A stretch of DNA of 58,533 nt from Welwitschia mirabilis (taxonomy: Eukaryota; Gnetophyta; Gnetopsida; Welwitschiales). This document shows, piece after piece, positions 56,475 through 58,533 of the stretch. The notes beneath the pieces were generated by a model. The model searched no databases. It was given only the letters and a program-made list of their open reading frames with translations, and had not been told where the DNA came from. A program made the position numbers and the translations under genes. Every line of letters starts with the position of its first letter. The stretch's first letter is position 1. Where the stretch lies: positions 184,474,476 to 184,533,008 of the forward strand of contig JBOZIK010000001.1 of assembly GCA_051453625.1 (NCBI GenBank), in the 5' to 3' direction.

Positions 56475-58533
56475 ATAACCTTGATATTTCACTTTTTTAA
56501 CAATGTATTTCATTTCTAAGAAAGATATGTCCTAGATGCCACACAAAGGGTAGTCTTCTTAAAATTAAGACTAGGGGAATTAGCTATAAATAAAAAACCC
56601 TAATTATTATTTAATGAAAGTACATACCATTATTATGTAAACAAGAAATTAAAAAAAATGTATGAATGTTCCTCCTCATAAGAAGGAGAAATAAGCTAAA
56701 CAACCTAGAAAGCCTAGATAAAGAAAACTATATGAATCGCCATCATTTTCTTAACCCAATATAATCACCCTTTAGTAATTAGAGTTATACAAAAAGATAA
56801 TAGTTCATTTACTATAGATCTTAAATGTCATTAATTTAAATACATTAAGTTATAATATTAGAACATCCCTAGTATTAACAAATGTTATCTTATAATCAAT
56901 GTAAGGAAAAGAGAAAATAGTGGACATTATAAATCTAATACATTAATAATCTAACATAGTAAAACCATAACAGAGTATAGAAATAACCAAAATTAAATAA
57001 CATCAAAGTAACTTTAAAAATAATTATTGATACAAGTAATCATAAATGCATTAATGATGGAAACAAAAATAAAAATCCAATTACGTATCAAATTACATTA
57101 ATTCACAATGAAAATATGTAGATAAAGTCAATTAGGTATAAAATATTCTTTTAAGATTATTAAGGGAGATTTCTCATGAAATAATCACTTCCATATTATC
57201 AAGAAATAAGAAAAAAATGTTTATAACTTGATAATAAGATAATTCCTCATCAATAATAATATTGATTAGTCATGAAGATTAGTGTTTTCCATTTAATTTA
57301 ACTTGCTTAATAATTTTAAATAGATTGAATCTAATTAATAATAATATTGATTAGTTAAGAAGATTAGTTAACATAATACTTATAGTATATTTAGATACTT
57401 CTAGGGTTTTTTTCTTTTTCTTTTTCTTTTTTACTTTCATAGTTTTTTATTGAAATTAATGATTTAATGGCTGATCTTTCTTCTATTTTATGAAATCCAC
57501 TTTTCTTTCAAACACTAGTAGTGTTTTGGTTTGGGCATTGACATTAGTTAGGTTAAACTTCAAATGTTTGCTCAAAGATAAATTCACATTTTTTGATTGA
57601 TATATTAAATATCAATATTATTCATTTGAAATATTGCTAATAAACATAATAAAAAATTAACTATTAAAAAATGAGGGAAATTAGTGGAAGTTGTAAAACT
57701 CAAGCCTAGATATCTATTTTTCATAATCTTAGAGGAGATATTACTATAGATAATGTGGATCTCCAGTAATATAGGGGCCCTAACTAAACAGTTTTTGGAA
57801 TACTAAAAAAATTAAAAATACTTATAAGAACTTTTACTAGCCATGAATCTCTTAGACACTTAAGAAAATCTTGGTTTTTCTTTTCATCTTATTCGATAAT
57901 AGCAATCCCTTCTTTACTAGGCACTCCTAAGAACCAAACCTTAGCCTCATCCCTTCCACCTTAGCTTCACTTTGAGAATGGCTCTAACTTGTTCAGGATT
58001 TTTGTAACTCTTGGTGTGAGAGGTTTATCTTTTCACTAAAAGTTCTTTTGATCATAGTGAAGATATTCATTGTCTTGCACCTCATCCTTTAGAAGCTCTT
58101 TTTCTTCTTAGTAAACATTCTTATCCTTTTCATGATTTTTTCCAGCATCATTTACAATAGTCCTAATATCATGGAGGACTTTGAATTCAATGTAGCAATG
58201 GAAAAAATATCTTATTGTTTCAACTTCTCAGCTCTTGATTCGTTTGAAATATCTAGGTTTTGTTAGATACTATTGTTGGGTAGCATACCTTTAGAAAATG
58301 TTAAAGAAGTGTGAAGGGCATTAAACTATAATACAAAAGATAGGTAAACAACATCGACAAAAAGATTAATTTCAATGCTTCAAAAACATAAAGTTTAACC
58401 ATTTTAACACACTACAAGTTTGTATCCAATCCAAAAATATTGGATCTTTAACAAAATCAAAGGCATCAAAAGTAAGCTTTTAAAACTTCTTAACAAATAA
58501 ATTTTCTATTTTCCACATAAGGCATATCCATGT
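56475..58533. other. AT-rich DNA, nothing recognised
   Basis: No gene, RNA or element motif was found up to the window end. A short near-duplicate (aataataatattgattagt with agattagt after it) occurs at about 57254 and 57339. Confidence 0.4.

Noticed and set aside
1-58533. CRISPR array, prokaryotic operons or bacterial defence genes
   Set aside because: The direct repeats seen are plant-type tandem repeats and LTRs. Nothing in the window is prokaryotic.
1-58533. Complete tRNA or rRNA genes
   Set aside because: Only isolated A-box and B-box-like pieces occur. None folds into a full cloverleaf by eye.

Overview
The window is nuclear DNA of a land plant. It is very AT-rich, packed with decayed retrotransposons, and contains one clear protein-coding gene. 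The Copia and LINE relics are broken by many stops and replacements that look like C-to-T and G-to-A changes, and CpG is scarce outside two islands. This fits an old, heavily methylated, slowly purged genome such as that of a gymnosperm. The species cannot be fixed from the sequence.

Layout. 1-1270: CpG-retaining DNA with no gene. 1281-2709: repeat R1, copy A. About 5500-7500: relic of an L1-type LINE, minus strand. 7893-11549: a small gag-only Copia-like element, minus strand, with LTRs, primer-binding site and a 5-bp target duplication. About 13100-15600: a second LINE of a different lineage, minus strand. 18320-18535: tandem tRNA-like repeats. 18880-20215: a GC- and CpG-rich island holding the one intact gene, an intronless secreted protein of the pectin methylesterase inhibitor / invertase inhibitor family (19460-20089, plus), with a TATA box and pyrimidine patch. 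20294-20355: a tRNA-like SINE-type relic. 22884-27256: R1 copy B, interrupted by another gag-only Copia element (23370-26036).

27817-35240 and 44265-52966 are two members of one large Copia family, in opposite orientations. They share LTR sequence, a 2.8-kb pyrimidine-rich leader, gag, protease-integrase-RT-RNase H remnants, and hairpin-forming repeats near the 3' end. The first lacks its 3' LTR. The second sits at the edge of repeat R2 (copies at 36470-37625 and 52967-54110). About 39310-40010 is a probable Gypsy gag/pol relic. It is followed by a 0.66-0.8-kb tandem array (40085-43252) that carries a different microsatellite in each unit and a recurring His/Tyr-rich reading frame. 54111-58533 is AT-rich DNA with a few repeat remnants.

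Eight N gaps are present. One of them (47666-48151) appears to be spurious, because its edges overlap by 8 bases and the integrase frame runs straight through. No new cellular system is evident. The interest lies in element structure, nested insertions, the tandem array and assembly artefacts.
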